The notes: generated by a model not told the origin, from the letters alone. 64,000 nt of DNA from Tibeticola sediminis (GCF_003843835.1 NZ_RKQL01000008.1:1-64000); one strand, 5' to 3'. Shown: positions 34,579 to 52,303, counted from the first letter of the stretch. Program-made: numbers and translations.

Positions 34579-35025
34579 TCATTTGAGCTTCACACCTTCA
34601 CTGTCGAAGACTTCAACCTCGATCGGCACCGCCTGCCCGATGGTCTGCGCCACCGTGCAAAAGGCTTCGAACTGCGCCAGCACCCGGTCGAGATGTTCGA
34701 GCGTGGCCGCAGGCACCCCGAGCGTGATCGCCGCGTGCATGGCCTGCACGCGAAGCCTGCCCTGTTCGTTGCGTCCAATCTCGGCACGCATCCGGCAGCG
34801 GATCGGCTCGGGCGCCTGTTTGAACTTGCGCAGCGCAAACAGCAAGGAGTCGCACAGACAGTTGCCCGCGGCTGCGCACAGCAGTTGCACCGGCGTCGGA
34901 CCGAGGCCGGTGCCGAGTGGCACCGACTCGTCGGTCGTCAGCACCGGCACCGAGCCGCCAAAGTCCACATCGAAGCGGTAGTCCTGCCGCTGGCTCAGCG
35001 TGATTTCGACGGTTTTTTCACTCAT
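34579..35025 (-). CDS. OsmC-family thiol protein
   Basis: Predicted 148-residue protein. The OsmC/Ohr fold is indicated by GTGLGPTPVQLLCAAAGNCLCDSLLFALRKF, with the two cysteines near the start of the central helix, and by the C-terminal FEAFCTVAQTIGQAVPIEVEV. Family members reduce organic hydroperoxides or handle persulfides. Genetic linkage to SQR favours a thiol/persulfide role. The ATG at 35025 begins MSEKTVEI; earlier starts would overlap DUF2892. Confidence 0.8.
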   Translation of the reverse strand: MSEKTVEITLSQRQDYRFDVDFGGSVPVLTTDESVPLGTGLGPTPVQLLCAAAGNCLCDSLLFALRKFKQAPEPIRCRMRAEIGRNEQGRLRVQAMHAAITLGVPAATLEHLDRVLAQFEAFCTVAQTIGQAVPIEVEVFDSEGVKLK

Positions 35026-35045
35026 GGTGCGCTCCAGGGTGCCGA

Positions 35046-35267
35046 TCAGGCGCCGCAGCCTTTGCCTTCGGGCACGCCGAGCTTCTTGAGGATGCTCGCA
35101 AGCGGGCAGAAGTTCGTGAACCCGAACTGGAACAGGTTCAGGCCCACGAAGGCCGTGAACGCGAGCGCCCACTTGCTCACAAACAAGGGGCTGCCCTCCA
35201 CGCCGAGCGCGAGCGAGATCAGGATGAACAGGCCAGCAAAGATGCGGATGTAGCGTTCAACGGTCAT
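35046..35267 (-). CDS. DUF2892 membrane protein (YgaP-like C-terminal domain)
   Basis: Predicted 73-residue protein with two membrane helices. The pattern TVERYIRIFAGLFILISLALG and AFVGLNLFQFGFTNFCPLASILKKLG is typical of DUF2892, the membrane part of the rhodanese YgaP. The conserved FCPL cysteine and the C-terminal GKGCGA cysteine could carry a persulfide. The rhodanese domain itself is missing here. Confidence 0.85.
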   Translation of the reverse strand: MTVERYIRIFAGLFILISLALGVEGSPLFVSKWALAFTAFVGLNLFQFGFTNFCPLASILKKLGVPEGKGCGA

Positions 35268-35297
35268 GGTCGGACTCCTCCAAAACAACAAAAACAA

Positions 35298-36656
<1,359 letters not shown>

Positions 36657-39600
36657 TCAGCTTGCGGCATGGCGATGCCGGTACATCGCGAAATAAAGCA
36701 CCGGAATGACCACCAGCGTGAGCAAGGTGGATACGAAAATGCCAAAAATCAGTGAGATGGCGAGGCCGTTGAAGATCGGGTCATCGAGGATGAAGAAGGC
36801 CCCGATCATCGCGGCGAGCCCGGTGAGCGCGATCGGCTGCGCACGCACCGAAGCCGAGTTGATCACCGCCTGCGCGAACGGCACGCCCTGCGCGACCTGC
36901 AGGTCGATGAAGTCCACCAGCAAAATGGAGTTGCGCACGATGATGCCGGCGAGCGCGATCATCCCAATCATGCTGGTCGCCGTGAACTGCGCCCCGAGCA
37001 AGGCGTGTCCCGGCATGACGCCGATCATGGTCAAAGGAATCGGCGCCATGATGACGAGCGGCGTCAAATAGCTCTTGAACTGCGCGACCACCAGCAGATA
37101 GATCAGCACCAGCCCCACCGCATAGGCCGCGCCCATGTCGCGGAAGGTTTCATACGTGATCTGCCACTCGCCGTCCCACTTGATCGCGTACTCGCGGAAG
37201 GTGTCGGCCGGCTGGCGGATCCAGTATTCGCCCAGCGGCCCAGCGTTGGGCAGTTGTGCCGCCGCCAGATGGGGGCGAATCGCAAACAGGCCGTAGAGCG
37301 GTGAGTCGAGCCGTCCGGCCATGTCGCCGATGACGTAGCTGACGGGCTTGAGGTCCTTGGTGTAGAGCGGCTTGTCGATCACGCCCCGATCCACGCGCAC
37401 GAGCTCGGACAGCGGCACCATTTTCCCGTTGGCTGCCTTCATGGGCAGAGCGAGCAAACTGTCGAGGCCGACCTGGTCCGCCAACGGCAGCCGCAGCGTC
37501 ACCGGCACCGGATATTTCGATTGGCCATCGTGCAAATAGGCGGCGTCGACCCCGGACAAAGCCGCGTAGACGGTGCGCGCCACCGCTTCGACCGGGATCC
37601 CCAGCGACTCGGCGCGCTGGCGCCGCACGGTGATGTGGGCACGGGGCGCGTCTTCCTTCAGCGTGGTGTCGATGCCGACGATGTCGGGCGTCTGCGCAAA
37701 AGCTTCGCGGGCGATGCGCTCGGCGAGCGCTTGCCGGCCGGCTTCATCAGGCCCGTAGACCTCGGCGACGAGCGGACTCATCACCGGCGGGCCGGGCGGC
37801 ACTTCGACGACCTTGATGCGCGCCTGGTGGCGCGCGCCGATGCGCTCGAGCTCGGGGCGCAAGCGCTGCGCGATCGCATGGCTCTTTTCGCTGCGATGGT
37901 GCTTGTCGACCAGGTTGACCTGAAGGTCCCCCTGTTCGGCGTCGGCGCGGAAATAGTATTGGCGCACGAGACCGTTGAAGGTGATCGGGCTTGCGGTGCC
38001 GGCATAGGCCTGCAGATCGACCACCTCGGGCTGCTGTGCCAGGAAGCTGCCGAGGTCGCGCAGGGCCGCTGCAGTGTCCTCGAGCGGCGTGCCCGCCGGC
38101 ATGTCGACGACGACCTGGAACTCGCTCTTGTTGTCGAAGGGCAGCATCTTCAGCACCACCCACTGCACGACCGCCAGGCCAGCTGAGAGCATCAGCGCGA
38201 CCAGGATGCCCGCGAGCATCAGCCAGCGTTTGCGCGCGCTCTCCAAAAAGGGCGTCAGCACGCGCGTGAAGAAGCGCTGCAGCATCGGGCCCAAGCCCTT
38301 GGGGTTGTCCGCGTGGGCACCCGACACATGGCTTTGAAGCAGGCTGCGCGCGAGCCAAGGCGTGACGCTGAAGGCGATCAGCAGCGAAATCGCCATGCCC
38401 ATGCTGGCATTGATTGGGATGGGGCTCATGTACGGCCCCATGAGGCCGCTGACGAACGCCATCGGCAAGAGGGCTGCAATCACGGTCAGCGTCGCGAGGA
38501 TGGTGGGGCCACCGACCTCGTCGACCGCAGCCGGGATGATCTCGGCCAGCGGCTTGTGCGGATCGAGTTGCTGATGCCGATGGATGTTTTCGACGACGAC
38601 GATGGCGTCATCGACCAAGATGCCGATGGAGAAAATCAGCGCAAACAGCGACACTCGGTTCAGCGTGAAGCCCCAGGCCCAGCTGGCAAACAGCGTGGCA
38701 GTGAGCGTGAGGATGACCGCCGCGCCGACGATCACCGCCTCGCGCCGGCCCAGTGCCAGGCCGACGAGCAAAATCACCGAGGCGGTCGCAAACGCCAGCT
38801 TCTGGATCAGCTTGTTGGCCTTCTCCGCGGCCGTCACCCCGTAGTCCCGGCTGACGGTCACTTCGATGTTCGAAGGAATGACGGTGTTTCGTAGCGCATC
38901 CATGCGCTCGCGTGCCGCGCGTGCCACGTCGACCGCGTTTTCGCCGGGCTTCTTGGTCACCGTAATCGTGACCGCAGGATAGACACCGCCGGGCTGCAGC
39001 CCCGCGGTGCTTTCGGCCCCTTCCGAGGCGGCACCCACGGCCGCTTGGCCTGGGGTGTGCCAGACATAACGCTGGGGCAGTTGCGCGCCGGTTTCGATCT
39101 TGGCGACCTCGCGCAGGTACACGGGCTTGCCCTCGTGGACGCCGACGACCAGCGAGCCGATCTCTTGCTCGTTGCTGAGGAACTCGCCGGTTTCGACGCT
39201 CAGCATCTGCGGTTTGTTGGGCGCACTCGGGTCGATCACGGCGCCCGAGGGCATGCCGAAGTTGGCCGCCGAGAGGATTTGCTTGAGTGTGAGCACGTCG
39301 ATGCCCCGCTCACGCAGCCGCGTCGGGTCGAGCCACACATGAACCGCGCGTCCCGGCCCGCCGATGGTCTGCACCTCGCGCGTGCCTTTGACGGACTTGA
39401 GCTCGAGTTCGACCGTGCGCGCCACCTGCTCGAGATCGACCGCTGCCGTGGCGTCACGACTCCACAGGGTCAGCGCCAGCACCGGAACGTCGTCGATGCC
39501 CTTGGGCTTGATGATGGGGGCGAGCGTGCCGAGGTCACGCGGCAGCCAATCCTGGTTGGCGTTGAGCACGTCATAGAGGCGCACCAGCGCTTCGGTGCGC

Positions 39601-39953
39601 GGCACGCCGACTTTGAACTGCACCGTCAACACCGCCAGGCCCGGCCGCGCCACCGAATAGGTGTGTTCGATGCCCGCGATCTGCGCCAGCACCTGCTCGG
39701 CCGGACGTGCCACCATGTTCTGCACGTCGGTGCTGCTGGCCCCGGGGAAGGGGATCAGCACGTTGGCCATGGTCACGTTGATCTGCGGCTCCTCTTCACG
39801 CGGCGTAACGAGGATCGCAAACAGCCCCAGCAACAAGGCCACCAGCGCGAGCAGCGGCGTAATCGCGTTGGCCTGGAACAACGCGGCCATGCGCCCCGAA
39901 ATACCCAGGGACTGCGGCGCGACGACGGGCGAGGAGGACGGATGTTCGTTCAT
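36657..39953 (-). CDS. RND-family efflux transporter permease
   Basis: Predicted 1098-residue inner-membrane pump with twelve expected membrane helices in two halves and large periplasmic loops. The TM4 proton-relay segment is SIGILVDDAIVVVENIHR, and the halves begin ITPLLALVALLLGLFAILV and YLTPLVIMAPIPLTMIG. It forms a tripartite system with the adaptor upstream; no outer-membrane channel is encoded here. Its place in an SQR operon suggests export of a reactive sulfur or metal species, but the substrate is unknown. I use the ATG at 39953; a TTG at 39974 would overlap the adaptor gene. Confidence 0.9.
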   Translation of the reverse strand: MNEHPSSSPVVAPQSLGISGRMAALFQANAITPLLALVALLLGLFAILVTPREEEPQINVTMANVLIPFPGASSTDVQNMVARPAEQVLAQIAGIEHTYSVARPGLAVLTVQFKVGVPRTEALVRLYDVLNANQDWLPRDLGTLAPIIKPKGIDDVPVLALTLWSRDATAAVDLEQVARTVELELKSVKGTREVQTIGGPGRAVHVWLDPTRLRERGIDVLTLKQILSAANFGMPSGAVIDPSAPNKPQMLSVETGEFLSNEQEIGSLVVGVHEGKPVYLREVAKIETGAQLPQRYVWHTPGQAAVGAASEGAESTAGLQPGGVYPAVTITVTKKPGENAVDVARAARERMDALRNTVIPSNIEVTVSRDYGVTAAEKANKLIQKLAFATASVILLVGLALGRREAVIVGAAVILTLTATLFASWAWGFTLNRVSLFALIFSIGILVDDAIVVVENIHRHQQLDPHKPLAEIIPAAVDEVGGPTILATLTVIAALLPMAFVSGLMGPYMSPIPINASMGMAISLLIAFSVTPWLARSLLQSHVSGAHADNPKGLGPMLQRFFTRVLTPFLESARKRWLMLAGILVALMLSAGLAVVQWVVLKMLPFDNKSEFQVVVDMPAGTPLEDTAAALRDLGSFLAQQPEVVDLQAYAGTASPITFNGLVRQYYFRADAEQGDLQVNLVDKHHRSEKSHAIAQRLRPELERIGARHQARIKVVEVPPGPPVMSPLVAEVYGPDEAGRQALAERIAREAFAQTPDIVGIDTTLKEDAPRAHITVRRQRAESLGIPVEAVARTVYAALSGVDAAYLHDGQSKYPVPVTLRLPLADQVGLDSLLALPMKAANGKMVPLSELVRVDRGVIDKPLYTKDLKPVSYVIGDMAGRLDSPLYGLFAIRPHLAAAQLPNAGPLGEYWIRQPADTFREYAIKWDGEWQITYETFRDMGAAYAVGLVLIYLLVVAQFKSYLTPLVIMAPIPLTMIGVMPGHALLGAQFTATSMIGMIALAGIIVRNSILLVDFIDLQVAQGVPFAQAVINSASVRAQPIALTGLAAMIGAFFILDDPIFNGLAISLIFGIFVSTLLTLVVIPVLYFAMYRHRHAAS

Positions 39954-39970
39954 GGCGGATCGAAGCTCGC

Positions 39971-41065
39971 TCAACGGGCTGCGGCAGCCGCGGCGGGACG
40001 CGCACCTGCGAGCCCTGCGCGGACGGGATCGAGCGCCACCCGGTCGTCACGGCCGAGGCCGGCGAGCACTTCGATGCCCGCGGCCCCATGATCCGCGCCG
40101 AGTCGCACGGCTTTGAGCATGAAGCCCTGCTCCGTCGCGGTGTAGACACCCGTCAGTTCCCCCCGGCGCAAAACCGCCTGCGCGGGAATGACCAGACGCT
40201 CGGCGCTGCCGCCAACGAAGCGCACCCGCACCTGCTGCCCCGGCACGACCGCCGAGGCGGCCGCATCGGGCAGATCGAGCCGCCATTCGACCGTTTGCGC
40301 GACCGGATCGGCCGCGGGCAAAGCCGTGCGGCTGGTCGGCTCGATCCACGAGGTCGCGCCGCCTTTGGCCGTCGGCACTTGCACCTCGACCCGCGTGGCG
40401 CTGCGGGCCACCGCATCGAGCGAAGCGGGCACCTGCACCACGGCCCGTAGCGGGCGCGGCGCATACAAAACCAGCAACGGCCGCCCGGGAGCCGCGAGGT
40501 CGCCCGGATCGGCCAAGGTCTGCAGCACCCAGCCCTCATAAGGTGCCGTCACCCGCGTGTAGCCCTGGGCAAGACCGGCCTGCCGCAAGGCCGCGGCCGC
40601 CTGGTCGCGTCCGGCGAGGGCGGCTTTGTATTGCGCTTCGGCGGAGTCGAGCGCCGCCTGGCTCACGAAGCCCTTTTGGCGCAGCTCGGTGGTACGGTCG
40701 AATTGGGCCTTGGCGTTGCGCAAATCGGCCTCGGCCTGCGCGACCTGCGCCTGGCTGCGCTGGACCCCGGTTTGCGTCTCGCGGTCGTCGATGGTGGCCA
40801 GCACCTGCCCCGCCTTCACCCGATCCCCAGCCTTGACGAGCAGCGCCACGACGCGGCCCGCAGCCTGCGCCGCGATGGTGCTCTGACGCACGGGCTGGAT
40901 GACGGCGTCGTATTCGATCCCGGTGGCCACTGGCTGCGGACGGACCTGAACGACTGGCACCTCGATGGCCGTAGCCGCCGCGGGCGCAGCCCACGCCCAA
41001 GGTGCCGCGGCCAGCGCCAACAGCACCGCAGAAAGCCGACGAACAGAAAACACGGACGGACGCAT
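39971..41065 (-). CDS. RND efflux periplasmic adaptor (membrane fusion protein)
   Basis: Predicted 364-residue exported protein. After a signal peptide (LSAVLLALAAAPWAWAAPA) it has the lipoyl half-motif AAQAAGRVVALLVKAGDRVKAGQVLATID, a coiled-coil hairpin (about 95-165), a beta-barrel and a membrane-proximal domain. It is the first gene of the operon. The ATG at 41065 follows GGAGG by five bases, and the promoter/operator lies only about 25 bases upstream. Confidence 0.9.
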   Translation of the reverse strand: MRPSVFSVRRLSAVLLALAAAPWAWAAPAAATAIEVPVVQVRPQPVATGIEYDAVIQPVRQSTIAAQAAGRVVALLVKAGDRVKAGQVLATIDDRETQTGVQRSQAQVAQAEADLRNAKAQFDRTTELRQKGFVSQAALDSAEAQYKAALAGRDQAAAALRQAGLAQGYTRVTAPYEGWVLQTLADPGDLAAPGRPLLVLYAPRPLRAVVQVPASLDAVARSATRVEVQVPTAKGGATSWIEPTSRTALPAADPVAQTVEWRLDLPDAAASAVVPGQQVRVRFVGGSAERLVIPAQAVLRRGELTGVYTATEQGFMLKAVRLGADHGAAGIEVLAGLGRDDRVALDPVRAGLAGARPAAAAAAR

Positions 41066-41089
41066 GAAACCTCCACTCTGAAGTTGCGG

Positions 41090-41119
41090 ATGATAAATAC
41101 CCCCTGGGGTATATGTCAA
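41090..41119 (-). promoter_or_regulatory. Sigma-70 promoter with embedded CsoR/CstR-type operator
   Basis: On the minus strand a perfect -35 TTGACA (41114-41119) and a -10 TATCAT (41090-41095) are 18 bases apart. The spacer holds the palindrome ATACCCCAGGGGGTAT (41097-41112), matching the TACCCC/GGGGTA operators of the CsoR/CstR family. A repressor bound there would block polymerase directly. The cognate regulator is probably the gene at 33165-33521. Confidence 0.85.
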
Positions 41120-41153
41120 CCGCCCCCGGGTTTCCCCGGATGCCGGACCGCAA

Positions 41154-44338
<3,185 letters not shown>

Positions 44339-44339
<1 letters not shown>

Positions 44340-44851
44340 TACGGTTCTCCTTGCGTGACCGGCAGCGCCAGCATGTTTTCGATCAGGCGGGTCATCACGC
44401 CCTGATTTTTGGCGTCCGATTCGGCCACCAGCAGCGCGAGCGCGGCTTCCAGTTCGGCGGGGTTCTTCTCGAAGCGCTGGCGGTCGAGCGAAAACCCACG
44501 GGTCAGGTGCTCGCGCAACACGCGCGTGGCCCACTGGCGAAAGCGCGTCGCGCGCGTGGAGTTCACCCGGTAACCGACCGAGATAATGGCGTCGAGGTTG
44601 TAGTGCTTGAGCCGACGCTGTACCTGCCGCCGACCTTCGGTTTGAACTGCTAAGAAATCCTTAGTGGTTGCCGCTTCCTCCAGCTCGCCCTCACGGTAGA
44701 TGTTTTTCAGGTGCATGAGCACGTTTTCTGGGGTGGTGGCGAACACCTCGGCCATCTGGCGCTGGGTGAGCCAGATGGATTCGCCCTCGAGCCGAACCTC
44801 CACCGACTGATCGGCGGCTTCGAAGATGACCAGCGAGTTTGACGTGGTCAT
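44339..44851 (-). CDS. RhuM-family protein (short)
   Basis: Predicted 170-residue protein. The RhuM pattern is clear: [65 protein letters not shown]. Family members that I recall are about 330 residues; this one ends soon after the N-terminal domain, so it is a short form or C-terminally truncated. RhuM genes are common passengers in type I restriction loci, with unknown function. The ATG at 44851 precedes [10 protein letters not shown]. Confidence 0.8.
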
Positions 44852-44930
44852 GATTTTTCCTCCCTCAAAAGCGATTCGGCATTCTTCACCCGAGCCTCTC
44901 CGGAACCGCAACGGGTTTTGGTGATGTGAG

Positions 44931-45898
44931 TCAGGCCAAAACCAAGCCGGGTTTCAGACCGAGGCGATCACGGAACTCCGGTGGAATATCGCCCCAATGT
45001 TCGACCAAGAGATCGACGAGTTGACGCCCGTTGACGAGACCGATACGCGGAAATCCCGTTTCTAGCGCTACGTCGGCGGCGGCACTCTGGAAGTCGGCCG
45101 TCGTAATGAAGGCGCCTTGCCCCCCAAAAGGAATGGCCTGCCGAAGCTGCCGCACCGTATTCGCACTGACCTTGGTGCCGAGCTTATAGCGCTTGGCCTG
45201 CACAAAGACCTTGACCTTGGCGAGATTGGCGACGTTCAGTTCTCCCGTGGCATCGACGCCTCCATCGCCCGTCTTGCCGATAACCTCCGATCCCTCGAAG
45301 CCCAGCGCGGTGAGCAAATGCCCGACCAGAATCTCGAACTCCTTGTCGTCCAGTTCCAGTAGCTGTTCCAGCACAACACGGTAGGGATCGTACGGCGAAG
45401 CAGCCGATTGGGGCACCAGATCCGAGCGGCCAATCACTGCCAGAAACTCATCGCGCTGAGATACGGCAAACACGGTCAGCGAAGAACGGATCGTGTTCTG
45501 GAAAGGCACGGAGAACTCACCGCGCTTCAGCCGTTCTTTCGCCCAGATCACCCGGCGGCGGTGGCGATAAGGGCAGCCATCATCACCTGATGCATAGTAA
45601 TACGAGGGCTCTGGCGCGATCTGCCCGTAGTGCAGCCACTCGGTATCGGCGGCCGGCGTGATGACATAGTCGCCGGCGCGGATCTCCAGAAGGAAGCGGG
45701 CAATCTGCCCAACCTGTTGTCCAATGACGATATTGCTTGTGTCGTCGGGGTGTTCCGCTTTGTAGATGGGGTATAACTCGTCGCGCGACTGGACCGAAGA
45801 CAGATCCGTGTTGGGCAACCAGCCGATGGCAACGTAACCCCCCTCGACAAAATGTTTGGTGTAAGTGCCGAAGTCGGCACGAACGCACCAGACGTTGG

Positions 45899-45902
<4 letters not shown>
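44931..45902 (-). CDS. Mrr-like restriction endonuclease
   Basis: Predicted 323-residue protein. The C-terminal half has the Mrr-type PD-(D/E)xK core: FEILVGHLLTALGFEGSEVIGKTGDGGVDATGEL, then VKVFVQAKRYKLG (D...QxK variant) and AFITTADFQSAA. The N-terminal half (VWCVRADFGTYTKHFVEGGYVAIGW) is a separate domain of the kind seen in modified-DNA-directed or self-standing restriction enzymes. It may restrict modified DNA. It overlaps hsdS by four bases. Confidence 0.8.
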
Positions 45903-47131
<1,229 letters not shown>

Positions 47132-47179
47132 CCTCCCTCAGATTCGCCTCGATCATCGCATCCCGTCGCGCCGCCTCGC

Positions 47180-48364
47180 TCATACCGCCCCCTCGCCCGT
47201 CTCCTCGAACAGCCGCACATACGGCTCGAAGCGGAAGCGCCGGTTGCGGGCGTAGCCGGTGATTTCGCGCAACAGGCCGATGCCTTCCAGTCTGGAGACG
47301 ATCTGGTTGGCCCCGGCCGGGGTGAGCCCCAGCCATTCGCGCACGGTGGCCACCGAAACGATGGGGTGGTCGAACAGGCGGTCCATCACGCGTTGGCCGT
47401 TGGCGGCGGCGCGGCCCAGATGCTCGGTGATGCGGGCGCGGTAGTCCTCGCGCATGCGCAGGATCGCGGCGGCGGTGTGCGTGGCCTGCTGGCTGACGTC
47501 GATGACGCCATCGAGAAAGAACGCGAGCCACCCCTCCCAATCCCCGACGTCGCGCACAGCCTGCAGGCGTTCGTAGTACTCGCTGCGGCGCTGCCTGAAG
47601 TAGTGGGAAAGGTAGAGCACAGGTTTGGACAGCAGCCGTTTTTCGGTGAGCAGGAAGGCGATCAAGAGCCGCCCGATGCGGCCGTTGCCGTCCAGGAAGG
47701 GGTGGATGGTCTCGAACTGGGCGTGGGCAAGGCCCACCTGCACCAGCGGGGGCAGGCCGCCGCCGTCGTGGAGGAAGCGCTCCAGATCGGAAAGCGCCTG
47801 CGGCACCTCGTGCGGCGGCGGGGGCACGAAGGTCGCGTTGGCCAGCGTGCAACCGGCGGGGCCGATCCAGTTCTGGCTGGTGCGCAGCTCTCCCGGTTGC
47901 AGGCGGCCGCCGCGCACGCCCTGCATGAGCTGCGCGTGGATTTCGCGGATCAGCCGCACCGAGAAGGGCAGGTCCGCCAGCCGGTTCAAGCCGTGGTTCA
48001 TGGCCCGCACGTAGTTGGCCACCTCATTCACATCCTTGGGTGTGTCGGGGTCGAAGAGCTGCGCCTCGGCTGCCAGCAGGTTCTGCAGCGAAGACTGGGT
48101 GCCCTCGATCTGGCTGGAGAGCACGGCCTCCTTGCGCACGTACATGAAGACGAACAGATCGGGGTTGGGCAGCGTGAGCACCGCCCCATCGAGACGGCCG
48201 AGCGCATAGTCGGCGGCAGAAAGCTTGTCGCGCAAGACGCCGCCAAGGTCGAGCGGGGGGTCCGGCGGCAGGGGTGCCGGAATGAAGGCACGGTAGCCCG
48301 TGGGCTGGCGCAGGTAGCGCCCGGCGCGGGCTGCCTTGTTAGCGGTTGCGTTATTTATGGCCAT
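47180..48364 (-). CDS. Fic-family protein (class II, with inhibitory motif)
   Basis: Predicted 394-residue AMPylator-type protein. The Fic active-site loop is [14 protein letters not shown]. An N-terminal inhibitory helix motif [10 protein letters not shown] ((S/T)xxxE(G/N)) indicates a self-inhibited class II Fic. The C-terminal 80 residues resemble a winged-helix ([26 protein letters not shown]). It lies between hsdM and hsdS in the same orientation, a recurring but unexplained arrangement. Confidence 0.9.
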   Translation of the reverse strand: MAINNATANKAARAGRYLRQPTGYRAFIPAPLPPDPPLDLGGVLRDKLSAADYALGRLDGAVLTLPNPDLFVFMYVRKEAVLSSQIEGTQSSLQNLLAAEAQLFDPDTPKDVNEVANYVRAMNHGLNRLADLPFSVRLIREIHAQLMQGVRGGRLQPGELRTSQNWIGPAGCTLANATFVPPPPHEVPQALSDLERFLHDGGGLPPLVQVGLAHAQFETIHPFLDGNGRIGRLLIAFLLTEKRLLSKPVLYLSHYFRQRRSEYYERLQAVRDVGDWEGWLAFFLDGVIDVSQQATHTAAAILRMREDYRARITEHLGRAAANGQRVMDRLFDHPIVSVATVREWLGLTPAGANQIVSRLEGIGLLREITGYARNRRFRFEPYVRLFEETGEGAV

Positions 48365-48431
48365 TTGCGCGCCGCTTGGTTAACGTAGCGTTTATTATTG
48401 GGCGATTTGGCGGCCATATGCAACGCAGCGC

Positions 48432-49982
<1,551 letters not shown>

Positions 49983-50201
49983 TGCCGTTCATCCTTTGCG
50001 CTGCATGAAGTGTGCAGTCTATGGCCCCGACCACGGGTGGCGGCGATCGGCGCGCGGGTGTGTGCGCTGCGGCGCCAAGGGGACGAAGCGAACCCCGGCG
50101 ACACCCGCGCGTCCGAGCGGGTCTGCGCATTGCGCGATGGTGGAACGCCCAGCCCGTCCCTGGTGCGCCGCGCATCGCGGGGACTGGCTGGGCAGCAACC
50201 T

Positions 50202-50367
50202 AGGGCAAGGCTGAATCCGTTCCCGTGATGGCGCGCGCCCGGCTGCGGGCTGGGATGCGAGGGGCAAACCGAGACAATAGCCGCAGCCATGGCGAGGATA
50301 GTCAACGACGCACGCCGCCCGCCGCCGGGATGCGCGACGCACGTGGGACTCGTTCAGCGTTGCCCTA
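50202..50367. repeat. Family-A inverted-terminal-repeat element, copy 3
   Basis: Ends AGGGCAAGGCTGAATCCGTT and GACTCGTTCAGCGTTGCCCT. The interior has GATGGCGCGCGCCCGG, GGGGCAAACC, GCCATGGCGAGGAT and CGCCCGCCGCCGGGATG in the copy 1 orientation. The stop codon of ssb (TAG, 50365-50367) is formed by the element's terminal CCCTA. A degenerate partial right end may precede it near 50170-50201. Confidence 0.8.
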
Positions 50368-50862
50368 GAACGGAATGTCGTCGTCGAGGTCGTCGAAACC
50401 GCTGCTGGGTTTGGGGGCGGCGGCCGGTGCCGGGGCGCGGGGTGCGGCGGCGGGGGCGCTGCGGCTCGGGGGTGGGGCGCGGCGCGGCGCGGCATCGCCG
50501 CCTTCGTCGCCCGGCTGGCCCATGCCCTCGCGGCCGCCGAGCAACTGCAGCTCGGTTGCGATGATGTCGACGGTGTTGCGCTCGACGCCCGACTGATCCG
50601 TGTATTTGCCGTATTTGAGCCGCCCCTCGACGTAGATGGGACGGCCCTTGCGCACGTATTCGCCAGCGATTTCGGCGAGGCGGTCATAGAAAGTCACGCG
50701 GTGCCACTGCGTGTCTTCGACGGTTTCGCCGGTGTTTTTGTCTTTGCGGCGGCTCGAGGTGGCGACACTGACGGTGGCGACGGCCTGGCCCGAGGGCATG
50801 TAACGAACCTCGGGGTCGCGGCCGCAATTACCCACGAGGATGACTTTATTGACCGATGCCAT
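50365..50862 (-). CDS. ssb: Single-stranded DNA-binding protein
   Basis: Predicted 165-residue OB-fold protein. It begins MASVNKVILVGNCGRDPEVRY, includes TQWHRVTFYDRLAEIAGEYVRKG, and has the Gly/Ala/Pro-rich linker and acidic C-terminal DDDIPF that docks replication and repair partners. The stop codon lies in a family-A repeat end. Confidence 0.97.
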   Translation of the reverse strand: MASVNKVILVGNCGRDPEVRYMPSGQAVATVSVATSSRRKDKNTGETVEDTQWHRVTFYDRLAEIAGEYVRKGRPIYVEGRLKYGKYTDQSGVERNTVDIIATELQLLGGREGMGQPGDEGGDAAPRRAPPPSRSAPAAAPRAPAPAAAPKPSSGFDDLDDDIPF

Positions 50863-50911
50863 GGAACACTTCCTCCTATGCGTAGGGCCTGATTATTGCG
50901 CCTAGCCCGTG

Positions 50912-50946
50912 TCGGCCGCGCAAGGGACTGGTTCAGCGCTGCCTTA
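50912..50946. repeat. Family-A right-end remnant
   Basis: GCAAGGGACTGGTTCAGCG, continuing as CTGCCTTA, matches only the right terminal portion of family A. Its last three bases form the stop codon (TAA on the minus strand) of the MFS gene. Confidence 0.6.
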
Positions 50947-52131
50947 TGCCTTTGGGCCCGCCGGCGCACGCCCAGGCAGGTCCATGCTCCAGGCCAGAGC
51001 CAGCCACAGCGCCATGGCGGCCGCGCCGGCGAGCAATACCGCGCCCAAACCCCAGCTTTTCGCGAGCTGGCCACCGAGCGCGCCGCCGGCAAAGAGGCCC
51101 AAGGATTGCAGCGTGTTGTAGAGACCCAGGGCCGCGCCGCGCATGTGTGGCGGGGCAATCCGGGAGACGAGGCTGGGCTGCGACGCCTCGAGCACGTTGA
51201 AGCCGCAGAAGAACACGAACAGCATCAGGCCGATGTGGGCGATGTCGGGCCGATCGGCGCCGAACCACAGGCCGAGTTGCGACGCCCCGATGAGTCCGAT
51301 GGCGCCCAGGAACGCGAGCCGCAGCCGCCCGCGGCGCTCGAGCGGAAACAACGTGCCGCCCATGACGACGAAAGAGGCCAGCACGGCCGGCAGATAAACC
51401 TGCCAGTGATGATCTTTGGTCAAACCCGCTTGGACCAGCAGCGCGGGCACGGCCACCCACATGGCGATTTGGACGGCATGCAGGATGAACACGCCCGCAT
51501 TGAGGCGCAGCAGCGCCGGATGGCGCAAGGCGACGAGGACGCCCTCGCGTGCGGCGCTCGCCGGGGCGCGCGCCGGCTCGGGCGGCACACCCCAGAGCAC
51601 CACGGCCACGCCCGCGAGCGCCAGCACGGCGATGAGCACGAACAAGCCCGACAGATGCAACCACGCGGCGAGCACGGGCGCGATGACGAGCGAGAGCGCG
51701 AACATGAGGCCGATGCTCGCGCCGATGACGGCCATGGCCTTGGTGCGCACTGAGTCGCGCGTGAGGTCGGCGAGCAGCGCCGTGACGGCAGCTGAAATCG
51801 CGCCCGCGCCTTGCAAGGCGCGGCCGAAAATCAGCCCTTCGACGCTGCTGGCGGCCGCGGCGATCAAACTGCCCACCGCAAACACGAGCAGGCCCAGCAC
51901 GATGACGCGCTTGCGGCCCAAGCGGTCGGACGCGAGGCCCAGCGGCAACTGGAACACGGCTTGCGTGAGGCCATAAATCCCCATGGCCAGGCCGACGCGC
52001 GCGGCGTCGTCACCGCCCGCATAGCCGCGGGCTTCGAGCGCGAACACGGGCAGAACCAGGAACATGCCCAACATGCGCAGCGCAAAGATCGACGCGAGCG
52101 ACACGGTGGCGCGCCGTTCGGTGGGCGTCAT
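50944..52131 (-). CDS. MFS transporter
   Basis: Predicted 395-residue major facilitator with twelve expected helices. Motif A is [14 protein letters not shown] between TM2 and TM3, and TM1 is [22 protein letters not shown]. The substrate is unknown; this subgroup sits next to uvrA in many Burkholderiales as I recall. I use the ATG at 52131 (MTPTERRA); a GTG at 52182 would add 17 low-complexity residues. It is divergent from uvrA. Confidence 0.85.
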   Translation of the reverse strand: MTPTERRATVSLASIFALRMLGMFLVLPVFALEARGYAGGDDAARVGLAMGIYGLTQAVFQLPLGLASDRLGRKRVIVLGLLVFAVGSLIAAAASSVEGLIFGRALQGAGAISAAVTALLADLTRDSVRTKAMAVIGASIGLMFALSLVIAPVLAAWLHLSGLFVLIAVLALAGVAVVLWGVPPEPARAPASAAREGVLVALRHPALLRLNAGVFILHAVQIAMWVAVPALLVQAGLTKDHHWQVYLPAVLASFVVMGGTLFPLERRGRLRLAFLGAIGLIGASQLGLWFGADRPDIAHIGLMLFVFFCGFNVLEASQPSLVSRIAPPHMRGAALGLYNTLQSLGLFAGGALGGQLAKSWGLGAVLLAGAAAMALWLALAWSMDLPGRAPAGPKA

Positions 52132-52303
52132 GGACGACGCTGCGCTCGGGGCGGTCGAGGGAGAAACAGCAGTCTCAGACACGGCAATAGGGCTGGTTTT
52201 GGCAGCAGATGCAAAGGGCTCGATTGTCCAACATGCGCCCACCCTTTGCCCGCGCGGGCTGTCCGGGGTGCGTTGTCCGTAGAGGGGCTGGCCGCCGATA
52301 ATG

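Noticed and set aside
50040-50201. Possible coding region or additional full family-A copy between hsdM and the element at 50202
   Set aside because: The frames there have no recognisable product. Similarity to the family-A right end near 50170-50201 is partial and degenerate, so it is mentioned only as a possible remnant.
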